64,000 nucleotides of DNA from Bordetella parapertussis (GCA_945870575.1 CAMBSK010000009.1:1-64000); one strand, 5' to 3'; shown: positions 1 through 9,352, counted from the stretch's first letter. Notes: generated from the sequence alone by a model not told the origin. Numbers and translations: made by a program.

Positions 1-114
1 TTTGCAGGGACCGCACCACTCGGCCCAAAAGTCAACAAGCACTGTCCCTTTTGATTTGATGACAACTAATTCAAAAGTAGTATCAGAAATGTGTTGAATG
101 AGTTCGCTGGCCAT
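1..114 (-). CDS. trxA: Thioredoxin, N-terminal part (gene runs off the window)
   Basis: The first 38 codons of a thioredoxin are read from an ATG at 114 towards the window edge. The translation starts [14 protein letters not shown] and ends at the edge in [11 protein letters not shown], which is the thioredoxin active-site loop with the redox pair CGPC. Thioredoxins are small cytoplasmic reductants that reduce disulfides in enzymes such as ribonucleotide reductase and peroxiredoxins. The gene is divergent from dnaE, with a 93-base gap. Only the beta1-alpha1-beta-CGPC segment is visible, so the C-terminal half cannot be checked. Confidence 0.93.
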   Translation of the reverse strand, partial: MASELIQHISDTTFELVVIKSKGTVLVDFWAEWCGPCK

Positions 115-207
115 GGTGTTTGATCCTTGTTTAGAACGATTCTAGAATAATTTTTGAATTCGCCGGGTGCTGCAAGAAATTACACATTCTTTACCTAGAA
201 TGCACTT

Positions 208-3200
208 ATGTATGCCCATTTGCGCCTTCACACTGAATTTTCTATCGTTGACGGCACTTGCAGGATTGATGAAGCGGTCGAAGCCGCCGCCCGAGACGGG
301 CAGGGTGCTTTGGCCATCACTGATTTGAATAATTTATTTGCAGCAGTCAAGTTTTACTCAGCCTGCCGCAAGGCCGGTATCAAGCCCTTGATCGGCTGCG
401 AGGTATCAGTCACTCTGCCCGGCGTTAACGCCGCTGTAGAAACCTCAAGGGTGCTTTTACTTGCAGCGAATGAAACGGGTTATCACAATTTATGCAAATT
501 GCTGACAGTGTATTGGGCGGTTCAGGATGAAAAAGCCCAAGCGGTCTTGAATTGGAGCGATCTCAAAAATCTATGCGATGGTCTGGTGCTATTGTCCGGG
601 GCGCAAGCCGGACCTTTAGGCCCGGCTCTGAAATCTGGGCAAATGAACCGCGCTGAGGCCCTAGCTTTGGAGTTTTCAAAAGCGTTTCAAGGTAATTTTT
701 ACATCGAATTGCAGCGCTGCGGACGCGCTGACGATGAACTGTATATCTCTCAGGCGGTTGAATTGGCTTCGCGTTTGCAGTTGCCGGTTGTCGCAACACA
801 TGCTGTTCAGTATTTAAGTCCTGAAGATTTTGAAGCGCATGAAGCCAGGGTATGTATTGCCAATGGCGAAATTCTGGGTAATCCGAAACGCTTGAAACGT
901 TTCACCAGAGAGCAAAGTTTTTTAACCCAAGCACAGATGTGCGCCTTGTTCGAGGACATTCCATCTGCTATTTGCAATACTGTGGCCCTGGCGCAAAGAT
1001 GCAACTTGAATTTCAACCTCGGCAAGCCGCAGTTGCCGGCATTTCCCACGCCGGTTGTCGATGGACAGCCGCTGGCCGTAGACGCTTATTTCAGGGACAT
1101 TTCTTTCAAAGGACTGGAGCAGCGGCTAATCAGCTTGTATCCGGATTTGGAGGTTCGCCAGGCAAAGACTGCGACTTATGAAGAGAGGCTCGAATTCGAA
1201 ATAGCCACGATTTTGAAGATGGGCTTTCCAGGCTATTTTTTAATCGTCAGCGATTTCATCAACTGGGCAAAGAAAAATGCCTGTCCGGTCGGGCCGGGCA
1301 GGGGGTCCGGTGCCGGTTCATTGGTGGCTTATGCCTTGAGCATCACAGACTTGGATCCATTGCAATACAACCTGCTTTTTGAGCGATTTCTCAACCCTGA
1401 GCGCGTTTCAATGCCGGACTTTGACATTGACTTTTGCCAGCTCAACCGGGATCGGGTCATTGATTATGTGAAGAACCAGTACGGACGGGATGCGGTGAGT
1501 CAGATCGTGACCTTCGGCACGATGGCGGCACGCGCAGCCATTCGCGATGTCGGCCGCACGCTGGACATGAGCTACACATTTTGCGATGGCCTGTCCAAAT
1601 TGATTTCAAATAAACCCGGTCAACCGATGACCATAGCCATGGCACTGGCGCAAGAGCCGATTCTGGCAAAGCGCTACGAACAGGAAGATGAAGTCAAAAT
1701 CCTGTTGAACCTGGCGCAAAAACTGGAAGGCCTGGCCAGAAATATTGGTATGCACGCAGGCGGTGTGTTGATCGCCCCCGGCAAGCTGACAGATTTTTGT
1801 CCGCTCTACCAGCAGCCCGGTAGCCCTGCCGCCGTCAGTCAATTTGATAAAGACGATGTTGAGGCCATAGGCCTGGTTAAATTCGACTTTTTGGGACTTG
1901 CAACGCTCACCATTTTAGAGAAGGCGAAGAATCTGGTGATAGACAGGTATCCAGAGCATGCAAACTTTAATTACGAAGCCATAGCGCTTAATGACGAAAA
2001 AACTTACGCCTTGTTTTCCAAAGGCAAAACCGAAGCAGTGTTTCAATTTGAAAGCCGGGGCATGCAGGCCATGCTGCGCGATGCCAAGCCAACGCGTCTT
2101 GAAGACTTGATCGTTTTGAATGCCTTGTTCAGACCAGGTCCTATGAGCTTGATTCCAAGCTTTGTTGCGCGCAAGCACGGTCGTGAAACTGTTGAGTATC
2201 CGCATCCCTTGGCTGAAGCCATTCTTTCCGAGACTTACGGCATCATGGTTTATCAGGAGCAGGTGATGCAGATCGCCCAGGTTCTGGGTGGATATTCCTT
2301 GGGCGGAGCTGATTTATTGCGCCGCGCCATGGGTAAGAAAAAAGCCGATGAAATGGCCTTGCACCGTTCTGTATTCCGAGAAGGCGCAGCAAAAAATCAG
2401 ATCGCTACAGACCAGGCTGACGCCATTTTTGACCTGATGGAGGAGTTTGCAGGTTACGGTTTCAACAAGTCACACGCAGCTGCCTACTCACTGCTGGCCT
2501 ATCACACGGCTTGGTTAAAAGTTCATTTTCCGGCTGAATTTTTCAGCGCTAATATGACGGTGGAAATGGACGATACGGATAAGTTGAAAATTCTTTTTGA
2601 CGATGCCGCAGACATGGGTATCGCATTTGAGCATCCGGATATCAATGCCGGCGAGTATGAGTTCATGCCTGTTTCCAAAACTGCCATACGTTACGGTCTG
2701 GGTGCAGTCAAAGGGACCGGTAAAGCCGCCATTGAGGCTATTTGCGAAGACCGGTTGAAAAACGGAAGTTTCAATAGCCTGTTTGATTTTTGTGTTCGCA
2801 TAGATAGAAGTCAGGTCAACCGAAGAGCCGTCGAGGCATTGATCAAGGCTGGTGCATTCGACAGTGTATGGAATAGCCGCGCAGAGTTGCTTGCCTCTGT
2901 AGGACTGGCCTTTGAATTTGCACAATCCCAGGAAATTAATTCCAACCAGGGAGGGTTGTTTGATGCCGGTGATGAACACGGATCCGGCACTTCTGCACCC
3001 GACATGGTCACGCAAAAACCATGGGGTGTACGAGAAAAATTAACCTTTGAAAAATCGGCTGTGGGTTTTCACTTGTCAGGCCATTTATTCGATGAAGCCG
3101 AGGCCGAGGTAAGAAAATTTGTAAAAACCAGATTGTCTGACTTGACCGAAAGCCGTGATCCGCAATGGGCTGCGGGAATAGTCCGAAGCGAAAGATCGAT

Positions 3201-3678
3201 TCCTACTGCCAAGGGGAAACTCAATATTTTTGTTTTGGATGACGGCAGTTGCTCATTGGAGATTACCGCCGATGATGCGGTTTTCTCGCGCTTGCGTCCT
3301 TTGCTGCGTGAAGATCAACTCGTTATCTGTCTGCTGAAAATTCAAAATGACAGGCGCAACGGCGGCTTGAGAATGTCGCTGGCTGATGCGCTTGATTTGC
3401 CCTCTGCAAGATGCCGTTTCGGCAAATACCTTCAAATCACATTGGATGAAAGTAACTCTGCACAGTCAGCGCTGTTCAAGCAATTGATGTCATCGCTCAT
3501 TCAACCCGGTCAAGTAAAGTCAACCGATGGTTTGCCTGTCCGATTACATTTGCTACTGGCCCAAACAGAAGTTGATATTCAATTGGGCGAGAAAGCGCAT
3601 ATTCATCCCACCGATGAGGTGTTGACCGCGTTGACCGAACTCATACCGGCTGATGATTCAATGATTATTTACGAATAA
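208..3678 (+). CDS. dnaE: DNA polymerase III alpha subunit
   Basis: Catalytic subunit of the replicative polymerase, 1156 residues, the usual length for proteobacterial DnaE1. An N-terminal PHP domain starts at HLRLHTEFSIVDG (residues 4-16). The C-family palm carries the motif PDFDIDF with Asp404 and Asp406, and a third acidic residue, Asp560, in KFDFLGL. The GRGSGAGSL finger/palm motif lies near residue 365. The helix-hairpin-helix, OB-fold and tau-binding regions fill the C-terminal third. The ATG at 208 fits the family N-terminus (MYAHLRLHTEFS). No Shine-Dalgarno sequence is visible before it; instead a TAGAAT hexamer sits at 196-201. pgsA starts 3 bases after the stop, so the two are probably co-transcribed. 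Confidence 0.98.
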   Translation: MYAHLRLHTEFSIVDGTCRIDEAVEAAARDGQGALAITDLNNLFAAVKFYSACRKAGIKPLIGCEVSVTLPGVNAAVETSRVLLLAANETGYHNLCKLLTVYWAVQDEKAQAVLNWSDLKNLCDGLVLLSGAQAGPLGPALKSGQMNRAEALALEFSKAFQGNFYIELQRCGRADDELYISQAVELASRLQLPVVATHAVQYLSPEDFEAHEARVCIANGEILGNPKRLKRFTREQSFLTQAQMCALFEDIPSAICNTVALAQRCNLNFNLGKPQLPAFPTPVVDGQPLAVDAYFRDISFKGLEQRLISLYPDLEVRQAKTATYEERLEFEIATILKMGFPGYFLIVSDFINWAKKNACPVGPGRGSGAGSLVAYALSITDLDPLQYNLLFERFLNPERVSMPDFDIDFCQLNRDRVIDYVKNQYGRDAVSQIVTFGTMAARAAIRDVGRTLDMSYTFCDGLSKLISNKPGQPMTIAMALAQEPILAKRYEQEDEVKILLNLAQKLEGLARNIGMHAGGVLIAPGKLTDFCPLYQQPGSPAAVSQFDKDDVEAIGLVKFDFLGLATLTILEKAKNLVIDRYPEHANFNYEAIALNDEKTYALFSKGKTEAVFQFESRGMQAMLRDAKPTRLEDLIVLNALFRPGPMSLIPSFVARKHGRETVEYPHPLAEAILSETYGIMVYQEQVMQIAQVLGGYSLGGADLLRRAMGKKKADEMALHRSVFREGAAKNQIATDQADAIFDLMEEFAGYGFNKSHAAAYSLLAYHTAWLKVHFPAEFFSANMTVEMDDTDKLKILFDDAADMGIAFEHPDINAGEYEFMPVSKTAIRYGLGAVKGTGKAAIEAICEDRLKNGSFNSLFDFCVRIDRSQVNRRAVEALIKAGAFDSVWNSRAELLASVGLAFEFAQSQEINSNQGGLFDAGDEHGSGTSAPDMVTQKPWGVREKLTFEKSAVGFHLSGHLFDEAEAEVRKFVKTRLSDLTESRDPQWAAGIVRSERSIPTAKGKLNIFVLDDGSCSLEITADDAVFSRLRPLLREDQLVICLLKIQNDRRNGGLRMSLADALDLPSARCRFGKYLQITLDESNSAQSALFKQLMSSLIQPGQVKSTDGLPVRLHLLLAQTEVDIQLGEKAHIHPTDEVLTALTELIPADDSMIIYE

Positions 3679-3681
3679 AAC

Positions 3682-4251
3682 ATGTTTTTCAATATTCCCA
3701 CCATCATGACTTGGACCAGAATTCTGGCCATACCGCTTCTGGTTTGGGTTTTCCGCTGGCCTATCAGCATGGAAATGCGCAACCTGATTGCGACATGCAT
3801 GTTCGTGGTGTTTGCGTTGACCGACTGGCTGGACGGTTTTCTTGCTCGCAAATTGAATCAAACTTCAGCTTTCGGCGCTTTTCTGGATCCGGTGGCTGAC
3901 AAATTTCTGGTGTGCGCCAGTTTGCTGGTTCTCGTCGATCTCAGCCGGGTTGATGTCATCGTTGCTTTGTTGATCATCGGGCGAGAAATCGCCGTCTCTT
4001 CTTTGCGCGAATGGATGGCTCAAATAGGCGCTTATAAAAGCGTCGCAGTGCACATGATAGGTAAGGTCAAAACCACAGTTCAAATGGTGGCTATACCCTT
4101 TTTGCTGTTCGACGGCGTGCTTTTCCTGACGGTGGATACCGGGTTCTGGGGGGAGATTTTGATCTGGATTTCAGCCATTTTGACCATCTGGTCCATGATC
4201 TTTTACCTGCAAAAAGCCATACCGCACATCAAAGCCAACATGAAGCAGTGA
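3682..4251 (+). CDS. pgsA: CDP-diacylglycerol--glycerol-3-phosphate 3-phosphatidyltransferase
   Basis: Makes phosphatidylglycerol phosphate from CDP-diacylglycerol and glycerol-3-phosphate, the committed step to phosphatidylglycerol, at the inner membrane. The protein has 189 residues with several hydrophobic helices. The CDP-alcohol phosphotransferase signature is complete: Asp48, Asp51, Gly52, Ala55-Arg56, Gly65, Asp69 and Asp73 (DWLDGFLAR followed by GAFLDPVAD). The four Asp residues bind the metal ions in this family. It starts 3 bases after dnaE and probably depends on the same transcript. Confidence 0.96.
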   Translation: MFFNIPTIMTWTRILAIPLLVWVFRWPISMEMRNLIATCMFVVFALTDWLDGFLARKLNQTSAFGAFLDPVADKFLVCASLLVLVDLSRVDVIVALLIIGREIAVSSLREWMAQIGAYKSVAVHMIGKVKTTVQMVAIPFLLFDGVLFLTVDTGFWGEILIWISAILTIWSMIFYLQKAIPHIKANMKQ

Positions 4252-4444
4252 AGACTGCCTCGGGTGAGTTGTGAAACCTACTAGAATAAGGGAGTACGTC
4301 AATAAGAGCACGGTGCATTTCTAAAGCAGCCTGTTGAAGTCCTTGCGCTGCATGCGTCTTGATTTAAACCTGCCTTTTTTCAAGTGCCATCTCAAATCTC
4401 ATTTCTCAACCAATCAAATTACACCTGTAGTCAAGGGGATCTTT

Positions 4445-4717
4445 GTGAATAAAACTGAACTGATTGAACATATCGCAGCTGAAGCTGATATTTCCAAGGC
4501 TGCGGCAGCACGCGCCCTCGAATCCATGCTGGAAGCTGTCAAAAACACCCTCAAAAAAGGTGACTCTATTTCTTTGGTCGGCTTCGGAACTTTTGAAGTG
4601 ACCAAACGCGCAGCGCGTGATGGGCGCAATCCAGCCACCGGTGCTTCTATCAAAATCAAAGAAGCCACGGTGCCTAAATTTCGTCCTGGCAAAGCATTGA
4701 AAGATGCCTTGAACTAA
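4445..4717 (+). CDS. hupB: DNA-binding protein HU (GTG start)
   Basis: Nucleoid-associated HU protein, 90 residues, which bends and compacts DNA as a dimer. It begins [20 protein letters not shown], contains GFGTFEV, and has the DNA-binding arm [20 protein letters not shown]. The frame stays open upstream to an ATG at 4334, but the GTG at 4445 is preferred: AGGGG lies a few bases before it, and the family always begins MNKTEL. The added 37 residues upstream have no HU character. The gene sits before tRNA-Val and ppiD, a known arrangement in betaproteobacteria. A second, related protein (IHF alpha) is encoded at 42859. Confidence 0.95.
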   Translation: MNKTELIEHIAAEADISKAAAARALESMLEAVKNTLKKGDSISLVGFGTFEVTKRAARDGRNPATGASIKIKEATVPKFRPGKALKDALN

Positions 4718-4732
4718 GATGCGGTTTCGGTG

Positions 4733-4808
4733 GGGTGCTTAGCTCAGTTGGTAGAGCGGCGCCCTTACAAGGCGTAGGTCGGCGGTTCGAGCCCGTCAGC
4801 ACCCACCA
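4733..4808 (+). tRNA. tRNA-Val (anticodon TAC)
   Basis: A full cloverleaf can be drawn. The acceptor GGGTGCT pairs with AGCACCC, the D arm reads GCTCAGTTGGTAGAGC, the anticodon stem GCGCC/GGCGT encloses the loop CTTACAA (anticodon TAC), and the T arm carries GTTCGAGC. The discriminator A and an encoded CCA occupy 4805-4808. It lies 15 bases after hupB and may be cut from the same transcript. Confidence 0.97.
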
Positions 4809-4815
4809 CCCACTT

Positions 4816-4847
4816 AGGCGAACGATGTTCGCCTTTTTATTTTTTTG
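4816..4847 (+). terminator. Intrinsic terminator after tRNA-Val
   Basis: An 8-bp stem, AGGCGAAC (4816-4823) with GTTCGCCT (4827-4834), has a 3-base loop and is followed by TTTTATTTTTT. It closes the hupB/tRNA-Val unit just before ppiD. The T-tract supplies a TTG that would extend the ppiD frame, which is one reason to prefer the later ATG for that gene. Confidence 0.88.
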
Positions 4848-4862
4848 ACCACGAGCCAGACC

Positions 4863-6773
4863 ATGTTTGATTTCATTCGCGATCACAAAAAGATCATGCA
4901 GATTCTGCTGATTATTCTTATTTTTCCTTCCTTTGTTTTATTTGGTATGGACGGCTACAAGCGTTTTCAGAGTAATGGTGACGTTGTGGCAACTGTGAAT
5001 GGTGTTGAGATCACGAAGGAGGAATGGGAGCAATCACATAAAGATGAAGTCACTCGGATGAGAGCTGCCATGCCGAATATTGACGTAGCCATGTTTGACT
5101 CGCCGGCCATGAAATACGGCGTACTTGAGAGAATGGTGCAGACTCGTGTGCTTGAGTCGAGCGCAAAAACATTGAATCTCAAGGTATCAGACCAGCGTAT
5201 TGCACTGGCTATTTCAGGCATTGAGGGGCTGGCAGGCATCAAAAAACCGGATGGCAGCCTGGATATTGAAAAGTACAAGCAACTTTTGGCCAGTCAGGGA
5301 ATGACACCTGAAATATTTGAGAATCGCATGCGTGGTGAAGTGGCCATGCGTCAGGTGGTCAATGGCGTCACTCAAAGCAGCGTGACTTTTCCGGCGCAGA
5401 TCGACGTTGCTTTGGATTCCTTTTATCAACAACGCGAAATTCAAATTGCTATTTTTTCAGCATCTGACTTTCTGGCGCAGGCAAAACCTTCTGACGATGA
5501 TGTCAACAAGTTTTTTGCAACCCATAAAAATGAATACCAATCGGCAGAGTCAGCAGACATTGAATACGTTGTCCTGAGTCTTGATGCTATTGAGAAAAGC
5601 ATTACTCTCAATGAAGCTGACTTGAAAGCGTATTTCGAGCAAAACCAGGCCAGTTTGGCCGCCAAGGAAGAACGTCGCGCAAGCCATATTTTGATCAATG
5701 CATCCGATTCTGCGAGTGATGCCAACAAACAAAAAGCACGTGAAAAGGCTCAGTCCATACTCGAAGCGATCAAGAAAAATCCTGCATCATTTGCAGATTC
5801 GGCCAAGAAGAATTCTCAGGATCCAGGTTCTGCCGTCAAAGGCGGAGATCTAGGCTTCTTCGCACGTGGTGCCATGGTCAAACCGTTTGAGGACGCCGCC
5901 TACGCTTTGAATAAGGGTGAAATCAGTGGACTGGTTCAATCTGATTTCGGTTTCCACATCATTCAATTGACTGACATTAAATCAGCAACTTCTGATTTCA
6001 ACCAATCGCGTCCTGTGTTAGAAAAAGAATTGAAAAACCAGCAGGCTCGCAAGCAATTTGCCGAAATGGCAGAACAGTTCTCCAATCTTGTCTATGAGCA
6101 ATCAGACAGCTTCAAGCCGGTGGTAGGCAAATTAAAGCTTGATATTCAAACTGCTCAAAATGTGACAAAAGAAGTCAAGCCTGACCCTAAAGCACCTTGG
6201 ACAAATGCAAACCTGCTGAAGTCGCTGTTCTCTGCCGACAGTATCAAAAATTTGCGCAATACCGAAGCCATTGAAGCCGGCCCGAATACCTTGGTTGCTG
6301 CCCGCATTACCAAACATTCCCCTGCCAAACAAATTCCCCTCGAAGAAATCAAGCCCATTATTGTTCAGGCTGTGCTGGTTCAAAAGGCCCTGGAATTAGC
6401 CAAAGAAAACGGAAAGTCCAGACTTGATGAATGGAAGAAAGCACCTGATTCTGCTCAGTTGCAGTCTCCCTTAGTGCTCAGCCGCGAGCAAAATATGAAT
6501 CTGCCTGGCAACATGGTGGATGAGGCCATGCGGGCGAATACTGCTAAATTACCCCTCCTGGTCGGTGTAGATTTGGGCTCCAGAGGCTACGGTATTGTGA
6601 AAATCAACAAAGTTCTTGAGAACAACACACAGACTAAATCAGCGCAGTTGCGTGAGCGGTTTGTGAAATCCTGGGCAACTGCCGAAAACCTGGCCTATTA
6701 CGCCTATTTGAAGGAATTGCTGAAAGCCTCCATCAAAGAGCCTGCCCCGGTTGAAAGCGGGAACATGAAATAG
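4863..6773 (+). CDS. ppiD: PpiD-like membrane-anchored peptidyl-prolyl isomerase/chaperone
   Basis: An inner-membrane periplasmic folding factor of 636 residues. It has a short cytoplasmic N-terminus (MFDFIRDHKK), one transmembrane helix at about residues 12-29, a SurA-like N-terminal chaperone region, and a parvulin domain at about 270-370 with ASHILINA, GGDLGFFARG and FGFHIIQL. The C-terminal part is a long SurA_N-like wrap-around region. The frame opens at a TTG (4845), but that codon lies inside the upstream terminator T-tract. The ATG at 4863 gives the standard family N-terminus MFDF(I/V)R. PpiD assists outer-membrane and secreted proteins emerging from the Sec translocon. Confidence 0.93.
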   Translation: MFDFIRDHKKIMQILLIILIFPSFVLFGMDGYKRFQSNGDVVATVNGVEITKEEWEQSHKDEVTRMRAAMPNIDVAMFDSPAMKYGVLERMVQTRVLESSAKTLNLKVSDQRIALAISGIEGLAGIKKPDGSLDIEKYKQLLASQGMTPEIFENRMRGEVAMRQVVNGVTQSSVTFPAQIDVALDSFYQQREIQIAIFSASDFLAQAKPSDDDVNKFFATHKNEYQSAESADIEYVVLSLDAIEKSITLNEADLKAYFEQNQASLAAKEERRASHILINASDSASDANKQKAREKAQSILEAIKKNPASFADSAKKNSQDPGSAVKGGDLGFFARGAMVKPFEDAAYALNKGEISGLVQSDFGFHIIQLTDIKSATSDFNQSRPVLEKELKNQQARKQFAEMAEQFSNLVYEQSDSFKPVVGKLKLDIQTAQNVTKEVKPDPKAPWTNANLLKSLFSADSIKNLRNTEAIEAGPNTLVAARITKHSPAKQIPLEEIKPIIVQAVLVQKALELAKENGKSRLDEWKKAPDSAQLQSPLVLSREQNMNLPGNMVDEAMRANTAKLPLLVGVDLGSRGYGIVKINKVLENNTQTKSAQLRERFVKSWATAENLAYYAYLKELLKASIKEPAPVESGNMK

Positions 6774-6801
6774 AGCAGTTAGAGTTTTCCTAATTGCTCG
6801 T

Positions 6802-6807
6802 TATAAT
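6802..6807 (+). promoter_or_regulatory. -10 hexamer of tRNA-His
   Basis: A perfect TATAAT lies 10 bases upstream of tRNA-His. No good -35 hexamer was found at the right distance, so only the -10 element is called. Confidence 0.55.
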
Positions 6808-6816
6808 TTGTTGTGT

Positions 6817-6893
6817 GGTGGCTGTAGCTCAGTTGGTAGAGTCCAGGATTGTGATTCCTGTTGTCGTGGGTTCGAGCCCCATCAGCCACCCCA
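6817..6893 (+). tRNA. tRNA-His (anticodon GTG)
   Basis: The acceptor GTGGCTG (6818-6824) pairs with CAGCCAC (6883-6889). The anticodon loop in CAGGATTGTGATTCCTG carries GTG. The extra 5' G at 6817 faces discriminator C at 6890, the identity pair of tRNA-His. CCA is encoded at 6891-6893. A TATAAT lies just upstream, so the gene probably has its own promoter. Confidence 0.96.
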
Positions 6894-6930
6894 ATTTATT
6901 CCCCTCATACTGAATTAACGGAGCTTTCAA

Positions 6931-8085
6931 ATGCCTGGACTTGTCCCTGAAATTGATCCGGATGGACTGCTTGAATTTTCTGTTGTCTACACAGACCGTG
7001 CACTCAATCACATGTCACAACGTTTCCAAGGCGTGATGCGTGATATCTCCCAAATTTTGAAGCAGGTTTACAAAGCCCATTCAACTGTTTTGGTTCCCGG
7101 CAGTGGAACCTTCGGCATGGAGTCTGTGGCCAGGCAATTCGGCACAGGTAAAAAAGTGCTGGTCATTCGCAACGGCTGGTTCAGTTATCGTTGGACCCAG
7201 ATTTTTGACATGGGCCACATACCATCAGAGTCCATTGTCTTAAAGGCAAAACCCCTTAGCAGTCAAAAGCAATCGCCCTGGGCTCCATGCCCTGTTGAAG
7301 AGGTTGTGGCAACTATATTGCGTGAAAAGCCTGCCGCGGTTTTTGCTCCTCACGTTGAAACCTCCGCCGGTCTGATCCTGCCTGACGACTATCTGAAAAA
7401 AGTCACTCATGCCGTTCACAGTTACGGCGGAATTTTTGTGCTCGACTGTATTGCATCAGGTGCTATGTGGGTGGATATGCAAACTACAGGCGTTGACGTA
7501 ATCATCAGTGCGCCGCAAAAAGGGTGGAGTGGTTCCCCTTGTTGTGCCATGGTCATGCTAAGTGAACACGCCAGGCAGGTTATTGAAACCACGCAAAGCA
7601 CAAGTTTTGCTTGTGATTTAAAAAAATGGCTGCAAATCATGGAAAGCTATGAAAAAGGCAGCCACTCTTACCACACAACCATGCCTACAGATGCTTTAAC
7701 TCGTCTGCGAGAGGTCATGCTTGAGACTCAACTCTACGGTTTTGAGAAAGTCCGCCAGGAACAAATTGAATTGGGAGCACATGCGCGCGCCTTGCTGGAA
7801 AGTCGGGGAATTGTCAGCGTTGCCGCTGAGGGTTTTAAAGCGCCTGGCGTGGTGGTCAGTTACACCACAGACGCAGACATTCAAAACAGCAAGAAGTTTT
7901 TGGCAATAGGGTTGCAAACAGCCGCCGGCGTACCCTTGCAATGCGATGAGCCTGCTGATTTCATGACATTTCGAATCGGTTTGTTCGGGCTTGAAAAACT
8001 TCATAACATCGATCAGACACTTGGACATTTGTCCACCGCCTTGGATCAATTAGGTTTTACTCAAAAAATAGCGGTTGCTGCCTGA
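6931..8085 (+). CDS. Class V PLP-dependent aminotransferase (alanine/serine-glyoxylate aminotransferase-like)
   Basis: A fold-type I PLP enzyme of 384 residues. The PLP lysine is Lys197 in SAPQKGWSGSP. The cofactor phosphate loop is PGSGTFGMESV, near residue 56, and FVLDCIASGAMWVDM holds the Asp that contacts the pyridine nitrogen. The pattern is that of the alanine-glyoxylate/serine-glyoxylate/2-aminoethylphosphonate aminotransferase group. The exact substrate cannot be read from sequence, and no phosphonate genes are nearby. It starts 37 bases after tRNA-His, with GGAG upstream (ACGGAGCTTTCAAATG). The following YggT gene begins 10 bases after its stop. Confidence 0.85.
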   Translation: MPGLVPEIDPDGLLEFSVVYTDRALNHMSQRFQGVMRDISQILKQVYKAHSTVLVPGSGTFGMESVARQFGTGKKVLVIRNGWFSYRWTQIFDMGHIPSESIVLKAKPLSSQKQSPWAPCPVEEVVATILREKPAAVFAPHVETSAGLILPDDYLKKVTHAVHSYGGIFVLDCIASGAMWVDMQTTGVDVIISAPQKGWSGSPCCAMVMLSEHARQVIETTQSTSFACDLKKWLQIMESYEKGSHSYHTTMPTDALTRLREVMLETQLYGFEKVRQEQIELGAHARALLESRGIVSVAAEGFKAPGVVVSYTTDADIQNSKKFLAIGLQTAAGVPLQCDEPADFMTFRIGLFGLEKLHNIDQTLGHLSTALDQLGFTQKIAVAA

Positions 8086-8095
8086 TAGCCGTGAG

Positions 8096-8653
8096 ATGCT
8101 GACTCAACTCCTGCTGTTCATATCACAGACGCTGGTTTCTTTTTTCACGGCTCTGCTTCTTTTCAGGTTTTATTGTCAGTTGATCAAACTTAATCTGAAA
8201 TGGATTGGGGGCAACATAGGGTTGTTTGTTTTTAAAGTGACAGACTGGCTTGTCTTGCCCCTTAAAAAAATTATTCCTGCCATCAAGAACATCGATTTAT
8301 CTTCGCTGACAGCTGCATACGGCGTGCTGTGCCTGTATTCATTTTTGAAATATTTGCTGATTACCGGTAATTTTTCTGATGCAGGTATTTTTGTTTCAAC
8401 ATGTTTTGAGTTGATATCCGCTTGTATTTCCGGGGTTACCGGCATGATATTTGTTTCAGCGCTGCTTTCCTGGTTTTCAGCCAATGAGCAGATGAAAAAT
8501 CTGTTTGAAGTTTTGGTTACTCCTTTGTTGAAACCTTTCCGCGCATTCATTCCGATGATTGCAGGCGTAGATATTTCACCCTTGGCTGCCTTACTTTTTT
8601 TACAGGTCTTGAATATATTGATTCAAGGCATACGGGTTCAGTTAATGGTTTGA
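8096..8653 (+). CDS. YggT family integral membrane protein
   Basis: A 185-residue membrane protein with two YGGT repeats. Each has a hydrophobic hairpin and a conserved short loop (FRFYCQLIKL and VLVTPLLKPFRAFIP). The family is widespread and linked to osmotic tolerance and cell division in various bacteria, but its molecular function is not settled. The ATG at 8096 is chosen over an upstream start at 8075 because it gives the usual N-terminus MLTQLLLF and follows GTGAG. The upstream start would overlap the aminotransferase gene. Confidence 0.85.
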   Translation: MLTQLLLFISQTLVSFFTALLLFRFYCQLIKLNLKWIGGNIGLFVFKVTDWLVLPLKKIIPAIKNIDLSSLTAAYGVLCLYSFLKYLLITGNFSDAGIFVSTCFELISACISGVTGMIFVSALLSWFSANEQMKNLFEVLVTPLLKPFRAFIPMIAGVDISPLAALLFLQVLNILIQGIRVQLMV

Positions 8654-8667
8654 AACCACAGTGGCCG

Positions 8668-8725
8668 TTTAAGTAAGTAGAATAAAAAAAACCGCATTAA
8701 TTGCTTAATGCGGTTCTTACTTAAA
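8668..8725 (-). terminator. Nested hairpin terminator between convergent genes
   Basis: The inner stem AACCGCATTAA (8690-8700) pairs with TTAATGCGGTT (8705-8715). Read on the minus strand it is followed by a run of T (8681-8689 complement), so it terminates the PuuD-like gene. An outer 10-bp stem, TTTAAGTAAG (8668-8677) with CTTACTTAAA (8716-8725), encloses it. The plus-strand YggT gene ends on the other side and may use the same structure. Confidence 0.8.
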
Positions 8726-8758
8726 GGACTCTTTTGCACAAGTCCCAGTTGCTAGGAA

Positions 8759-9352
8759 TTACAACGCAGCATTTTGTTGAGCTACCATCATGTAGAGCAT
8801 AGTGATGGAGAGCATGGTGTTAAGACGTGAGGTGAGCATGGCCAAGCGTGCTGCTTTAGCTTTCTCGGGAGCTTCGACAACCACAATGCCCAGAGCCTTT
8901 TTCTGATTCGGCCAAATAATGAACCACACGTTAAAAGCCATGACCAGAGCGATCCACATACCCAGACCGATGGCGACCACACCGGTTTGCAAGGTCAGAG
9001 CTTGCACAATATAGCCCTGCATCCAGGCGACCAATAAACCTGTGATCACAGTTGCCAAGGCGGCGTAGCGAAACCAGAACAAAGCTGTGGGCGCAATGAC
9101 TTTGCTGATGGCAGGCTTTTGCTCATCTGGAATATTGGGCATGGAGGGAATTTGCACAAAGTTGAAATACCACAACAGGCCGATCCACATCACGCCGGAA
9201 ACCACATGCAACCAGCGGACAACAAAAGTTGACCAGACGTGGCTGAATTGGATAGGGTTGCCAGTGATTGAAGTGGTGATAAACAGAACAATGATCAGCA
9301 GGACTAGGCCTGCGAATAATGTTTTGTAAAGCGATTGAAGAATTTGTGCCAT
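8759..9352 (-). CDS. PuuD/DUF989-like integral membrane protein
   Basis: A 197-residue membrane protein with about five hydrophobic helices. The segment RWLHVVSGVMWIGLLWYFNF resembles the His-containing helix of the membrane part of urate hydroxylase PuuD, and relatives in Burkholderiales carry that label. No other purine-catabolism gene is visible here and there is no cytochrome c part. A role in urate oxidation is therefore only a family-based suggestion. The gene is downstream of the quinone oxidoreductase on the same strand, with an 84-base gap. Confidence 0.6.
   Translation of the reverse strand: MAQILQSLYKTLFAGLVLLIIVLFITTSITGNPIQFSHVWSTFVVRWLHVVSGVMWIGLLWYFNFVQIPSMPNIPDEQKPAISKVIAPTALFWFRYAALATVITGLLVAWMQGYIVQALTLQTGVVAIGLGMWIALVMAFNVWFIIWPNQKKALGIVVVEAPEKAKAARLAMLTSRLNTMLSITMLYMMVAQQNAAL

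Noticed and set aside
4674..4886. A minus-strand ORF across tRNA-Val encoding GSNRRPTPCK-type residues
   Set aside because: This is the familiar false ORF made by the complement of a tRNA gene; it overlaps the tRNA and the ppiD start.
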